From positions 1,612,001-1,676,000 of the forward strand of contig NZ_DAJPEN010000001.1 of NCBI RefSeq assembly GCF_025993685.1: 64,000 bases of DNA, read 5' to 3'. The position numbers were made by a program, and so were the translations under genes. The notes under the pieces are model-generated. The model saw only the letters and a program-made list of their open reading frames with translations, did no database searches and was not told the DNA's origin. Source of the DNA: Bacteroides mediterraneensis (GTDB lineage Bacteria > Bacteroidota > Bacteroidia > Bacteroidales > Bacteroidaceae). Shown here piece after piece: positions 26,201 to 34,477 of the stretch (its first letter is position 1; the number at the start of each line of letters is the position of its first letter).

Positions 26201-26280
26201 CAAGGCTTGGCGGAAAAAAATACCGGAGCGAAGCGAGGATGATTTTTTTCCAGCCAACCAGCCCGATAGGGACGCCTTGC
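26201..26280. repeat. Copy 2 of the ~80-bp stem-loop repeat
   Basis: Same sequence and structure as 21326-21404: outer arms GCAAGGC and GCCTTGC, inner arms TTGGCGGAAAAAAAT and ATTTTTTTCCAGCCAA, identical loop ACCGGAGCGAAGCGAGGATG. It sits about 90 bases upstream of the first accessory gene, in the 460-bp gap that separates the accessory train from the A+T-rich helicase module. The rest of that gap holds only A+T-rich sequence and a promoter box. Confidence 0.85.
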
Positions 26281-26544
26281 ACAGTCAGTGGCAAAGGGCG
26301 ATCTTTGCTGTAAGAAATGAAATAATGGAATTGATTTGTTTTTTGTATATCTAATAATATAACTATTGATAATCACGATTTAAACTATAGATTAGATTTT
26401 TTTGTTGAATCTAAAATAGTGAAATTCAATTTTTAATAATAGGAATGAGTTATGTGTGAATTGATATGACTATGATAGAATTTTTAATCATATTGGGATA
26501 GCAAGAATTTTTGTAAGTCAGTCTTTTTTTAAATTATTTATAGT

Positions 26545-26552
26545 TATCTTTG
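26545..26552 (+). promoter_or_regulatory. -7 promoter box of the helicase operon
   Basis: TATCTTTG, an exact match to the Bacteroidales -7 consensus, 20 bases before the helicase ATG. No clear -33 TTTG at the right distance. The start codon is preceded by AAGAAGG. Confidence 0.5.
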
Positions 26553-26572
26553 GAACATAAATAAGAAGGAAA

Positions 26573-28567
26573 ATGAATAGTGCAATTTTTTTTAATCATA
26601 TTACTCCAAACGAATTAAATAAAAAAATATTAAAGTCTTTTGAAGATTATTCAAAGAAACATGATGACATTGTTATTTATCTCATAACAGCTCCTTTGGG
26701 AGAAAAAATTAACTATGAGTATGAAGAAAATGTCATTGTTGTGTTATCTCCAGGACACAAAATTATATTTTTAGATTTAGCTTGCAGAGCTGAGTTTGAT
26801 GAATATTTTGATGATTTTATATCTGATTTAGGTGCTTTATCAAATAAATATAAGTATCAAAGCTATATTGGAAGACCACGTTTATGGAAAGAAGAATTAC
26901 TACAAAAATGTCAAATCAAGGATGGTTCTATCAATATAGAAAGGTTATTTGCTGAGAATAAGATTTCTAAGGATTTAAAACGTAAAGGAGAGCTTATTAT
27001 ATCATTACTTACGGGTTGTATTAATGATATTGAAAAAATTGGAGTAGAACAACCATCTACATTATTAGAAAAGGTCAAAAATAAAATAATCTTGTTTGAT
27101 GCAGAACAAACAAGATTTATTTATCGCGAATATGCTATAAAGAAAATAATCTCAGTACAAGGACTATCTGGAACAGGAAAAACTGAATTGTTATTGCATA
27201 AACTAAAAGACTTGTATACAAAAGACGAGGATACTAAGATATTTTTTACGTGCCATAATATTGCTTTAGCTAAAAAAATACGCCAGCGTATCCCTCCATT
27301 TTTTGATTTTATGAAAGTTGACAGGCAAATAAAATGGAATGAAAGATTATGGGTTACACACGCTTGGGGATCCCATAGTAATGAAAACTCTGGGTTGTAT
27401 GCCTATATTTGTAACTTTTATGGAATAACCTTTTATAAATACAGTAATATTATTAATTATGAATTTATTTTTTCTAAAGCTTTAGAGAAAATAAACGAAA
27501 TACCTCCAAAAGAGTTTAAACCTTGTTTTGATTATATCCTTGTTGATGAAAGTCAAGACTTTCCTGATGTTTTTTTTGATTTATGTAAAAAAATTGTAAA
27601 ACATAAAGTGTATGCAGCTGGAGATGTCTTTCAAGATATTTTTGGTACAATTCAAAGTAAGCCTAGAGGTGTTGATATAATTCTAAATAGATGTTATAGA
27701 ACTGATCCGCGCACTCTTATGTTTGCCCATAGTATTGGTTTAGGACTTTTTGAGAAAAACAAATTGAATTGGTTCGAAAATGAAGGTTGGGAACGCTTAG
27801 GGTATAAGGTTCAGGAAAATAAAAATGCAAAAACTCTAAGATTGTCACGTTATCCTATAAAACGATTTGATGATCTTGAAATTGATAGTAGTGTTATTAT
27901 CGTTAATAATACAATGATAAGTAATGTATGTAATATTATCGAAAATCTACAAAAAGAAAATCCTGACATTCAACCAGATGATATTGCTATAATTCTTATT
28001 GATGATAATAAAGAAATTTACACATACATAGACAAGTTATGTTTAGCTATAAATAAAGTTTTTGGTTGGTCTGTTTCTAGAGGATATGAGAGTAAAGAAA
28101 CCGTAGCTAATCATTTATATATAACGAATCCCAATAATGTGAAAGGATTGGAATTCCCTTATGTAATATGTATAACGCATAGAATTATGGATTCATATAG
28201 ATATCGTAATACTCTATATACAATGTTGACTCGTTCATTTCTACAGTCTTTTTTATTGGTTACTCAAAATGATAAACTAGATGTTTTTTCAAGAGGTTTG
28301 AATATAATTAATTCAGATTTATATATTGAAACTTCTATTCCTACAGAAGAACAAAAAGATAAAATGAAACAAACATTACTCAAATATCAAGAAGAGGAAA
28401 GTAGTTTGTCTTATAAAGATTTTATTGAAGCTATATTTATTGAGCAGGGTATTGTTGATGAAAAAGTAAAAGAGGCTCTATTAACGGCTTTATCTAAAAC
28501 AACATTTGACAGATTTGATAAAGAACAAACCGTTCAGTTTATAGATATTAATAAGAAGTTTTATTAA
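26573..28567 (+). CDS. Superfamily 1 (UvrD/Rep-like) helicase, candidate defence protein
   Basis: A 664-residue protein. Residues about 1-190 form an unassigned N-terminal domain (IVIYLITAPLGEKINYEYEE, NVIVVLSPGHKIIFLDL). The rest is an SF1 helicase: Walker A GLSGTGKTE (197-205), Walker B YILVDESQDFPD (about 321-332), NRCYRTDPRTL (motif IV), NNVKGLEFPYVICI (motif V) and YTMLTRSFLQSFLL (motif VI). A C-terminal 100-residue helical tail follows. It overlaps the next gene by one base (TAATG). The low G+C, foreign position and unknown partner make a two-gene anti-phage module likely, but not shown. Confidence 0.85.
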   Translation: MNSAIFFNHITPNELNKKILKSFEDYSKKHDDIVIYLITAPLGEKINYEYEENVIVVLSPGHKIIFLDLACRAEFDEYFDDFISDLGALSNKYKYQSYIGRPRLWKEELLQKCQIKDGSINIERLFAENKISKDLKRKGELIISLLTGCINDIEKIGVEQPSTLLEKVKNKIILFDAEQTRFIYREYAIKKIISVQGLSGTGKTELLLHKLKDLYTKDEDTKIFFTCHNIALAKKIRQRIPPFFDFMKVDRQIKWNERLWVTHAWGSHSNENSGLYAYICNFYGITFYKYSNIINYEFIFSKALEKINEIPPKEFKPCFDYILVDESQDFPDVFFDLCKKIVKHKVYAAGDVFQDIFGTIQSKPRGVDIILNRCYRTDPRTLMFAHSIGLGLFEKNKLNWFENEGWERLGYKVQENKNAKTLRLSRYPIKRFDDLEIDSSVIIVNNTMISNVCNIIENLQKENPDIQPDDIAIILIDDNKEIYTYIDKLCLAINKVFGWSVSRGYESKETVANHLYITNPNNVKGLEFPYVICITHRIMDSYRYRNTLYTMLTRSFLQSFLLVTQNDKLDVFSRGLNIINSDLYIETSIPTEEQKDKMKQTLLKYQEEESSLSYKDFIEAIFIEQGIVDEKVKEALLTALSKTTFDRFDKEQTVQFIDINKKFY

Positions 28568-29223
28568 TGAAGAGGCTTGATTATAAATTGGAAGGTGATT
28601 TACTAATAAAGGCTTTTCCGAAACATAGAATTGATGAAAGGAGGGAATTGCTAATAATTCTTTTAGAAGCGATAAGATATATATTTATTGCAGATAAAAT
28701 AAAAGAGAAAGATAAAGCTACGGATAGGTTAGTTTTGTATATAGATGATATGCAGCGATTATTCTTTTTCTCCGAAAATAAATATTATTCTATAATGTTA
28801 CCTTTTACTATGAAAATAGATAATGATGTTGTGACATTTTATTATTGTGGAATAAATATCGATGCGGAGTTAGTGTCAAATTTTATTAGCATATTAAACT
28901 CGGATTTATATAATTCACAATCTTGTTGGGATTTTATGACGCCAATTTATGAATTAGAAACCAAAAATGTAAATTTTTGGAAAATATTTAGCTACTTACT
29001 GAGTTGTGATTTAGGATATTTGAGATTTGATTATGATGAAAAAGGGTTTTTAGATGCTCAAAAACGAGGTATACCTCATATTCATCCTAAGCATCATCTT
29101 GATATAAATTTTTCCAACTCTTCAACTTTTAAGAGTGGATTAATAAAAAAAATTAGTCAGCAAGAATTTATTGATATTGTTGATAATAAGAAAAAACGTT
29201 GGTTTTTAAAAGATGAAAGATGA
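28567..29223 (+). CDS. Partner protein of the SF1 helicase, unknown family
   Basis: A 218-residue soluble protein beginning one base inside the helicase stop (TAATG), so the two are translationally coupled. Segments: HRIDERRELLIILLEAIRYI, TFYYCGINIDAELVSNFISI and the His-rich RGIPHIHPKHHLDINFSNSS, which could be a metal or phosphate site. I recognise no family. Its constant neighbourhood cannot be tested here; by arrangement it is the second component of the helicase module (regulator, nuclease or sensor). Confidence 0.78.
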   Translation: MKRLDYKLEGDLLIKAFPKHRIDERRELLIILLEAIRYIFIADKIKEKDKATDRLVLYIDDMQRLFFFSENKYYSIMLPFTMKIDNDVVTFYYCGINIDAELVSNFISILNSDLYNSQSCWDFMTPIYELETKNVNFWKIFSYLLSCDLGYLRFDYDEKGFLDAQKRGIPHIHPKHHLDINFSNSSTFKSGLIKKISQQEFIDIVDNKKKRWFLKDER

Positions 29224-29321
29224 TGTAAATTAAAATTATATCAATAAAAAAGTAAGAGGACTAATAGCCTTTCTTTATAAGAAATTGTTTAATATAAATA
29301 TTATTACTACTAATAAAATAG

Positions 29322-29364
29322 GAGAAATTTGCTCAACATTTGGTAGCTCCTGAGCAAATTTCTC
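29322..29364. terminator. Bidirectional hairpin between the two cargo modules
   Basis: Perfect 14-bp stem: GAGAAATTTGCTCA (29322-29335) and TGAGCAAATTTCTC (29351-29364), loop 15 bases. It lies between the convergent helicase pair (+) and the DUF5131-tcmP operon (-). Confidence 0.75.
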
Positions 29365-29386
29365 TTCTCGCCATTGTTGACTATTA

Positions 29387-30127
29387 TTATTTTATTATAT
29401 TATGGTTAGGCATATTTTGAATAACGAAACCATCTAATAAATTACCATTAGCTTTCTTGTTTCTTTTTATTCTATCTGCTCCCCATGTGCCCCACTGTTT
29501 AAAGAAAAAAGGTATATGGTTAAAGTCTGCTTGTTTTTTTATATTTATTATCCAGTCTTTTTCCATTAAGCGTGCTTGAACACCACTTTCGCCGCCAACA
29601 ATTATCCAATCAATACCCGTTAAATCTAACTCTCCCAAATCTTCAAGTAAAGGTTCACAAGAAATGAATTTTACTTTGGCGGGTAAATTTCGAATATAAT
29701 CCATACGATATTTTGATTGTTTATTCTCAACAGTAACACCAAGCCAAGTATTTAAGGGGATGGTCCTTTCTTTAAAATATTCACCCATTCGTTCAGCTCT
29801 CTTAGTCAAAATCTGATAAGTGTGTTGTGGAGTTTTACTTATTGTATCAAATACTTTATCAATAAATTCAAATGGGACATTATTATGAAAGAGATCACTC
29901 ATGGAACAAACAAAAATCATAGATTTTTGTTTCCACGTTATTGGTTCATATAAATCTTCAGGATGCAGTGTGACATTAAAGCCATGACTGTATTTGGGAT
30001 TTCTCATACCTCGTAATCTGTTAGTCATAACATATGCATAACAATGTTGACATCCTGCGGATATTTTAGTACATCCTGTTACAGGATTCCAGGTCTTATC
30101 TGTCCATTCAATAGATGTTGTAGCCAT
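29387..30127 (-). CDS. DUF5131 (phage Gp37/Gp68-like) three-Cys-motif protein
   Basis: A 246-residue protein of the DUF5131/Gp37-Gp68 family. The N-terminus has the three cysteines TGCTKISAGCQHCYA (C-x6..7-C-x2-C), typical of a radical-SAM-like iron-sulphur site, followed by TLHPEDLYEPITWKQKSMIF, SMSDLFHN, WLGVTVENK and WIIVGGESGVQARLM, all conserved in the family. It is coupled to tcmP by a TAATG overlap; that pairing is known from many phages and mobile elements. The reaction is not established as far as I know. Confidence 0.88.
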   Translation of the reverse strand: MATTSIEWTDKTWNPVTGCTKISAGCQHCYAYVMTNRLRGMRNPKYSHGFNVTLHPEDLYEPITWKQKSMIFVCSMSDLFHNNVPFEFIDKVFDTISKTPQHTYQILTKRAERMGEYFKERTIPLNTWLGVTVENKQSKYRMDYIRNLPAKVKFISCEPLLEDLGELDLTGIDWIIVGGESGVQARLMEKDWIINIKKQADFNHIPFFFKQWGTWGADRIKRNKKANGNLLDGFVIQNMPNHNIIK

Positions 30128-31278
30128 TATTTAAATTCTATGATGCAATTTTTTGATATTAAAACGGAAACTATATGATTTTTTCCGTCTGTAAATTTTG
30201 ATTTTATGCGATTTTCTTCAACTAATTCTCTTAATGCTTTTGCATAATGAGATCGGCAATAGTTACCTGTAATTTGATGTTCTTCAAATAACTCAAAAGC
30301 CGTGATTGTTTTTCCTTTATATGAAGAATAGATATTTTCCTTTAAAATTTCAATATTTTGTTTACTAACATCAAATAATTCTGCAATAGGGTTATTTATT
30401 TTTTTTACATCAAAAGTGTAGGTGTTTATTCCATCAAAAATAGTACCTACATTAGCAAAGTCATTATATATCGTTTTTATTAAGTCAAATCCTCTTTTCC
30501 CTTTCGTTAAATGTAAAATATAATGACTTGTTGTATCAATATCCTCTTCTTGAAATCTGAATGCTGTATAATAAACTTTACTATTTAAAATCTTTTGGTA
30601 TTCTAAGCCTAAATAGTCAATGATTAATTGCAATCTTTCACCTACTGATTGTTTATATTTCCTATTAGATTTGATTATTTCATATGTAGTTGGAAATAAA
30701 TCTCGCATTAAAGACTCAAATTTCTCATTTTCTAAGGCTGGATGTATTCTTTTAGTATTAATAAATATAAATATCTCATTGCCCCAATTTTGTAAAAATT
30801 GTGCAAGAACGTTTGTCTCAATACCCTTATACCCAAATGGATCAATAAAAAGTAATGCGGGAGATTCATTATAGTTTCCTACATGTGTATTTCTTATTAA
30901 ATATTGTGTAATTTTTCCCCATTCTCCTACTGTACGATCTCCAAAAAAGGGATTTATAACAAAAGACCCTTTAGGAAATTCTTCAAAGAAGTTTTTCTCT
31001 AATTGTTCTTTATAAGTATTATCATTAAAAATAAATCGTACATGTTGCTGCAAAAAATTATTTTTTATACAATTTCTAGCAACCAATAGCGGGGTTGAAA
31101 CATTTCCATCTTCATATTTGCCAGGGCCGGCAAATAAATCTATATATCTTAACTCTTTAGGTTTATGCTTATTTATTATGATATTACAATATTTGGGAAA
31201 ATATTCTGAAATAATGCTTGCCTTAATTCTCGAAGACATTGTTTGCTGCTCAAAAAAATGATTTTCTTTCATGTCCAA
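30127..31278 (-). CDS. tcmP: Three-Cys-motif partner protein TcmP
   Basis: A 383-residue protein of the TcmP family: SSRIKASIISEYFPKYCNII, then RYIDLFAGPGKYEDG, a methyltransferase-like glycine-rich loop, and FIDPFGYKG(IE), resembling a motif IV (DPF). The C-terminal third contains a winged-helix-like region (ITAFELFEEHQITGNYCRSH). It probably modifies a nucleic acid or protein together with the DUF5131 partner; this is inference. It overlaps the upstream HTH gene by 29 bp, so all three form one operon. Confidence 0.87.
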   Translation of the reverse strand: MDMKENHFFEQQTMSSRIKASIISEYFPKYCNIIINKHKPKELRYIDLFAGPGKYEDGNVSTPLLVARNCIKNNFLQQHVRFIFNDNTYKEQLEKNFFEEFPKGSFVINPFFGDRTVGEWGKITQYLIRNTHVGNYNESPALLFIDPFGYKGIETNVLAQFLQNWGNEIFIFINTKRIHPALENEKFESLMRDLFPTTYEIIKSNRKYKQSVGERLQLIIDYLGLEYQKILNSKVYYTAFRFQEEDIDTTSHYILHLTKGKRGFDLIKTIYNDFANVGTIFDGINTYTFDVKKINNPIAELFDVSKQNIEILKENIYSSYKGKTITAFELFEEHQITGNYCRSHYAKALRELVEENRIKSKFTDGKNHIVSVLISKNCIIEFK

Positions 31279-31489
31279 ACTCTCTATTGCTATTATTTAT
31301 CAATTGTCTTACATCTATTTGTAATTTATTAGCTATTTTTATCAACATTTCTAATGATGGTTGGCTTGTGTTAGAACACCAGCGTGAAACTGTAGATTCA
31401 TTTTTTCCTAATTGCTCAGCCAACCATTTTCCTGTTTTTTCTTGTTCTGCTAATACAACTTTTATTCTATTAATTTTTTCTGTTTTCAT
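31250..31489 (-). CDS. XRE-type helix-turn-helix regulator of the tcmP operon
   Basis: A 79-residue Cro/CI-like protein: VVLAEQEKTGKWLAEQLGKN then ESTVSRWCSNTSQPSLEMLI, the typical recognition helix. First gene of the HTH-tcmP-DUF5131 operon with a 29-bp overlap to tcmP, so it probably represses its own operon. Confidence 0.83.
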   Translation of the reverse strand: MKTEKINRIKVVLAEQEKTGKWLAEQLGKNESTVSRWCSNTSQPSLEMLIKIANKLQIDVRQLINNSNREFGHERKSFF

Positions 31490-31534
31490 GTTGAGTATTT
31501 ATTACAAAATACTACAATAAATTGACTTTATTTG

Positions 31535-31542
31535 CAAATATA
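31535..31542 (-). promoter_or_regulatory. -7 promoter box of the HTH-tcmP operon
   Basis: Minus-strand TATATTTG matches the -7 consensus, 46 bases upstream of the HTH start. With its flanks (GTATATTTGC) it also matches the CTnDOT att core GTAnnTTTGC, but in the orientation opposite to the site at 34468; promoter function is the simpler explanation. Confidence 0.5.
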
Positions 31543-31640
31543 CGGATAAACGATAATTATGAAAAATATAATGATATATTTTTATAATTATAAAACAACT
31601 ATATTGTTAAAATATTCATTTGTTTTGTGTATTTCATTTG

Positions 31641-32009
31641 TCATATATTAACCCCATTTCGAGGTTTACGTTTCATCCCACTAAGTATTTGTGCGGATTG
31701 TTCCTGATAGGATAGAGGTTGGCTTTGTTTTTTGCCAGCCTCTATCCATTTAAGGAGTTCGTCCTCATAGAAATATAATTTTTTACCACGTTTATAGCTT
31801 GGGATGAGACCTGTACGAGCAAGTCTATAGATTGTCGGTTTTGATTTTTGGATAAGTATGCTAGCCTTATCTATGTCAATTAGTTGATGCTGATGATCAA
31901 GTTTCTGTGGTCGTAGGGTTTCAACTAATTGGTAAATTTTCTCTACTTGTTCTGTTAAATAGCTTACAGCCTGCGGAAGCTTGTCGAATGTGATAGGTTC
32001 TTTTGTCAT
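31641..32009 (-). CDS. Helix-turn-helix (MerR/excisionase-type) protein
   Basis: A 122-residue protein with an HTH_17-type domain in the middle: LIDIDKASILIQKSKPTIYR then LARTGLIPSYKRGKKLYFYE, as in excisionase-like DNA-binding proteins of Bacteroidales mobile elements. The N-terminal 40 residues look helical (VSYLTEQVEKIYQLVETLRP). It may be a remnant of an older integrated element to which the integrase fragment at 34042-34209 also belongs; that link is inference. Confidence 0.8.
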   Translation of the reverse strand: MTKEPITFDKLPQAVSYLTEQVEKIYQLVETLRPQKLDHQHQLIDIDKASILIQKSKPTIYRLARTGLIPSYKRGKKLYFYEDELLKWIEAGKKQSQPLSYQEQSAQILSGMKRKPRNGVNI

Positions 32010-32075
32010 ACTATCTGTTTTTGCTTTTGAGGATTAATACTTGTTGATGCAGTATTTATGAATATAAAGTCTGAT

Positions 32076-32759
32076 TTATTGAATTATATGTGGATTTAAT
32101 TTAATCAGGCATTCTGTTTCTGAGTGAGACATCTTTTTGATTATCGTGTTGATTTCATTTTCTTTCATGGTATCAGCAAATACTTTTTTAATGAATTCTG
32201 CTGTATAAGAACGTCGTTTACCTAATGCTTTACCTATGTTCCAACCCAAATGCATAACATCTATAGCTTTCAATTTTGAATCTACTTTTATAGGAATAAT
32301 ATCGATAGCAGTTTTATCCTGAAAGAAATCTGAAATATAAGCACAGAGGCGCTGCAGATTTTCTTGGCTTGTATAAGCAGCCATCGTTTGATGGATGTAT
32401 ATATGTACTAACTCTAGCTTTTTATCGTTCGTACGTTTCTGTTCTATAATAGTATTCGATCGGAGTTTTTCATATTCCATAAATGCTTGTTCTGGTGCAA
32501 TCACAGAATCATTAAGATGTTCATGGATAGATAAAGATTTGCTATGATGACATAAATATATAATTATCTCGTATAATGCAATTTGCATTGATATATATAA
32601 TCCTGTAGATATTATAAAGACCGATATAAAGATAATATTTGAGCTGAATTGATCAAAGCCTGCATTGACTGCTTCAATGCGTATAGCAAGTGCTATAAGA
32701 AGTAATGTTCCAGCTACACTAGAATCTAAAATATAATATTCAAATTTCTTCAAATACAT
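32076..32759 (-). CDS. Membrane-anchored protein of unknown function
   Basis: A 227-residue protein with two N-terminal membrane segments (about residues 10-30, VAGTLLLIALAIRIEA, and 42-70, IIFISVFIISTGLYISMQIA) and a cytoplasmic C-terminal domain of about 150 residues (KKLELVHIYIHQTMAAYTSQ, WNIGKALGKRRSYTAEFIKK). A minus-strand -7 box TACCTTTG lies at 32786-32793. I recognise no family. It sits next to the HTH gene at 31641-32009 in the same orientation. Confidence 0.72.
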   Translation of the reverse strand: MYLKKFEYYILDSSVAGTLLLIALAIRIEAVNAGFDQFSSNIIFISVFIISTGLYISMQIALYEIIIYLCHHSKSLSIHEHLNDSVIAPEQAFMEYEKLRSNTIIEQKRTNDKKLELVHIYIHQTMAAYTSQENLQRLCAYISDFFQDKTAIDIIPIKVDSKLKAIDVMHLGWNIGKALGKRRSYTAEFIKKVFADTMKENEINTIIKKMSHSETECLIKLNPHIIQ

Positions 32760-32956
32760 AAGCCATATGTTTAACTGTTCGTAAGCAAAGGTAATGTTTA
32801 CTGATTATGTATTATCAGAAAATGACAAGAGTGACATCAGACTTCATCAAACGTCACTAATTGTCATAAATAGCTTGATTATTATTGGAAAGTATGAAGT
32901 GTTCAGATGGAATAGGGGCGGATTAATTTATGGGATTGAATATAAGACATGGATTT

Positions 32957-33014
32957 ATAACTTATCATATAATAAACAAAAGTGGTATTCTTTCTATATT
33001 ATATGATAAGTTAT
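32957..33014. terminator. Long hairpin downstream of the glutaredoxin/hydrolase operon
   Basis: Perfect 17-bp inverted repeat: 32957-32973 and 32998-33014 (arm ATAACTTATCATATAAT), loop 24 bases, immediately after the stop codon of the hydrolase gene. Probable terminator of the minus-strand operon. The remaining 200 bases up to 32760 hold nothing I can name. Confidence 0.7.
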
Positions 33015-33015
33015 G

Positions 33016-33606
33016 CTATAATTCCAATAATCGTTCCGCTAATGGCGCATAATATTTTTGTACTTCTTCAGCTGTTGGAGTATGACCGCCAGGAAAGTGG
33101 TATGAATATTTATAATGCATTAAAAATAAAGGCTCAAAGTGTGCCAGATGGTCATTCTCACCAAATATTCCCCATATATTTTCTTGGTTAGCTACCTGAC
33201 AATTGTCCCATTGATGCTGTTGAAGTTCTGCGAATTCATCAATCAATGTTTGGTTAATGACAAGCTGCTGATTTCCGTTAGCTCGTGGTGATTTGTATTC
33301 ATGCGAACCAATACGTACTATCAAGAAGCGTGTCATTTCGAAATGAGGATTTCCGAGTAAAGCAGGGATATTGTTTTTAGATGCTACTATCTGTGCCAAA
33401 AACGAGCCATTACTGTTTCCTACCAATATATCAGGTTGTTCTTGGTTGCACAATCTTTGGATAAAGTCGATAGCTTCCTGTGGATGCAGGGGTAAGTCTG
33501 GACTCAAGACTGTTGCCTTACCGCTGAAATATTCTTTCAAGGCAAGAGCTGGGATACATGTACCTGATGCAAAGAAACCATGAAGGAAAAGAATTTTCTG
33601 TGCCAT
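33016..33606 (-). CDS. YqiA/YcfP-type alpha/beta hydrolase
   Basis: A 196-residue esterase-like protein: KILFLHGFFASGTCIPALAL (oxyanion loop), LVGNSNGSFLAQIVA (nucleophile elbow G-x-S-x-G variant GNSNGS), IWGIFGENDHLAH (acid) and HFPGGHTPT (His). This fits the small YqiA/YcfP hydrolase family. ATG 33606 is chosen because it starts MAQKILFLHG two bases after the glutaredoxin stop; a start at 33615 would overlap it. It forms an operon with the glutaredoxin-like gene and looks like an ordinary chromosomal gene rather than element cargo. Confidence 0.82.
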   Translation of the reverse strand: MAQKILFLHGFFASGTCIPALALKEYFSGKATVLSPDLPLHPQEAIDFIQRLCNQEQPDILVGNSNGSFLAQIVASKNNIPALLGNPHFEMTRFLIVRIGSHEYKSPRANGNQQLVINQTLIDEFAELQQHQWDNCQVANQENIWGIFGENDHLAHFEPLFLMHYKYSYHFPGGHTPTAEEVQKYYAPLAERLLEL

Positions 33607-33608
33607 AA

Positions 33609-33908
33609 TCAACAACCGCTTCCGTCAATATTACATGTTGCTCCTTCATTAATAGGACGTGAACGTAATCCGGCATCTTCTGGATTCAAAGTAACTGTAC
33701 CGTCTTCCAATACAAAGCAAGGAATTCCAACGGCTCCAACACTTTTGGCTTCATTAAAGGCTGGATGATGATCCCGTAATCTCAAGAATGCTTTCAAATC
33801 TCTTACGTGTTGACCAATATCGATGACCTCATATTGGTTATTACCTTTTACTTGTTCTTCTACATACGTACAATCCGGACAAGTTTCCATTCCATATATT
33901 TTTATCAT
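33609..33908 (-). CDS. Glutaredoxin-related protein
   Basis: A 99-residue thioredoxin-fold protein: MIKIYGMETCPDCTYVEEQV has the CPDC redox site, and VGAVGIPCFVLEDGTVTLNP the cis-Pro segment. The C-terminus carries an additional ATCNIDGSGC with two cysteines. Family role: thiol-disulphide exchange in the cytoplasm. It has a good promoter (33944-33974) and is followed by the hydrolase gene after 2 bases. Probably host backbone DNA between two integrated elements. Confidence 0.85.
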   Translation of the reverse strand: MIKIYGMETCPDCTYVEEQVKGNNQYEVIDIGQHVRDLKAFLRLRDHHPAFNEAKSVGAVGIPCFVLEDGTVTLNPEDAGLRSRPINEGATCNIDGSGC

Positions 33909-33943
33909 AGCTGTAGTTATTCATTTAAAGACTCAATTTTCTT

Positions 33944-33974
33944 CAAAGATAGCGATTCTGTCAGATAAAGCAAA
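33944..33974 (-). promoter_or_regulatory. Promoter of the glutaredoxin/hydrolase operon
   Basis: Minus-strand -33 TTTG (33971-33974), 19 bases, -7 TATCTTTG (33944-33951): a full match to the Bacteroidales consensus. Transcription would start near 33937, about 29 bases before the ATG. Confidence 0.78.
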
Positions 33975-33980
33975 CATAAA

Positions 33981-34020
33981 AACAGGTCATATCCGATAGA
34001 TTTATCAGATATAACCTGTT
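33981..34020. terminator. Hairpin between integrase remnant and glutaredoxin promoter
   Basis: Arms AACAGGTCATATC (33981-33993) and GATATAACCTGTT (34008-34020), one mismatch, loop 14 bases with additional GAT/ATC pairing. It follows the stop of the minus-strand integrase fragment (34042) and would end its transcript. Confidence 0.65.
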
Positions 34021-34041
34021 ATAGATAAGATAAGAGTTATA

Positions 34042-34209
34042 TTATTTCAACGAAATCTTATTCGCTGTCTCTCGTTTTTTCGAATTGACCAAATCAGCAT
34101 AAATCTGTGTGGTCGAAACATTTTTGTGAGTAAGCATTTTCGATACTGTATAAATATCTGTGCCTAAAGAGATTTGTATGACGGCGTACGAATGACGGAA
34201 ACAGTGGAA
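34042..34209 (-). pseudogene. C-terminal remnant of a tyrosine recombinase
   Basis: The last 55 codons of a tyrosine integrase: FHCFRHSYAVIQISLGTDIY (H-x-x-R box), SKMLTHKNVSTTQIYADLVN (TH for GH, then the nucleophile Tyr) and the stop at 34042. Upstream of about 34209 the frame no longer reads as integrase, so the N-terminal part and Arg/Lys motifs are gone. It resembles integrases of Bacteroides elements and marks an older insertion interrupted before the present second ICE arrived, about 260 bp away. Confidence 0.82.
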
Positions 34210-34467
34210 CAGGATACATGAAGTAAGCAGAGGAAGAAATGAGAAAGACAAACGTAACGAGTTGAATATGAGCAGATATTCTGTTATTTGCTAAAATGAG
34301 AAAAAGCAAAAATGGATAAAGTATTGCAGTAGTTCAGTTACCAGAGTGTTAGCTGTCCAGTTACCTAAGGCGAAGAGGTAACAGAATGAAGATTAAAGAA
34401 TCTGAAACTGCGATAATTTTTCATTGATTCTCAATGTTTTGCATATCAAAGAACGCTTATGTGTGAG

Positions 34468-34477
34468 GTAATTTTGC
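34468..34477 (+). other. Candidate attL core of the second CTnDOT-family element
   Basis: GTAATTTTGC matches the CTnDOT integration core GTAnnTTTGC and lies 18 bases before the integrase ATG. It is framed by inverted arms ACGCTTAT (34453-34460) and ATAAGCGT (34488-34495). The core also contains a -7-like TAATTTTG, so it may be part of the integrase promoter. Confidence 0.6.

Noticed and set aside
31534..31543. GCAAATATAC as an att core (reverse of GTAnnTTTGC) for the first element
   Set aside because: Wrong orientation for an element oriented like the second, and it is fully explained as the -7 promoter box of the HTH-tcmP operon; the att core and the Bacteroidales -7 box overlap in sequence.
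34094..34309. Second minus-strand frame (71 codons) near the integrase remnant
   Set aside because: Shifted-frame shadow of the remnant; contains no recombinase motif.
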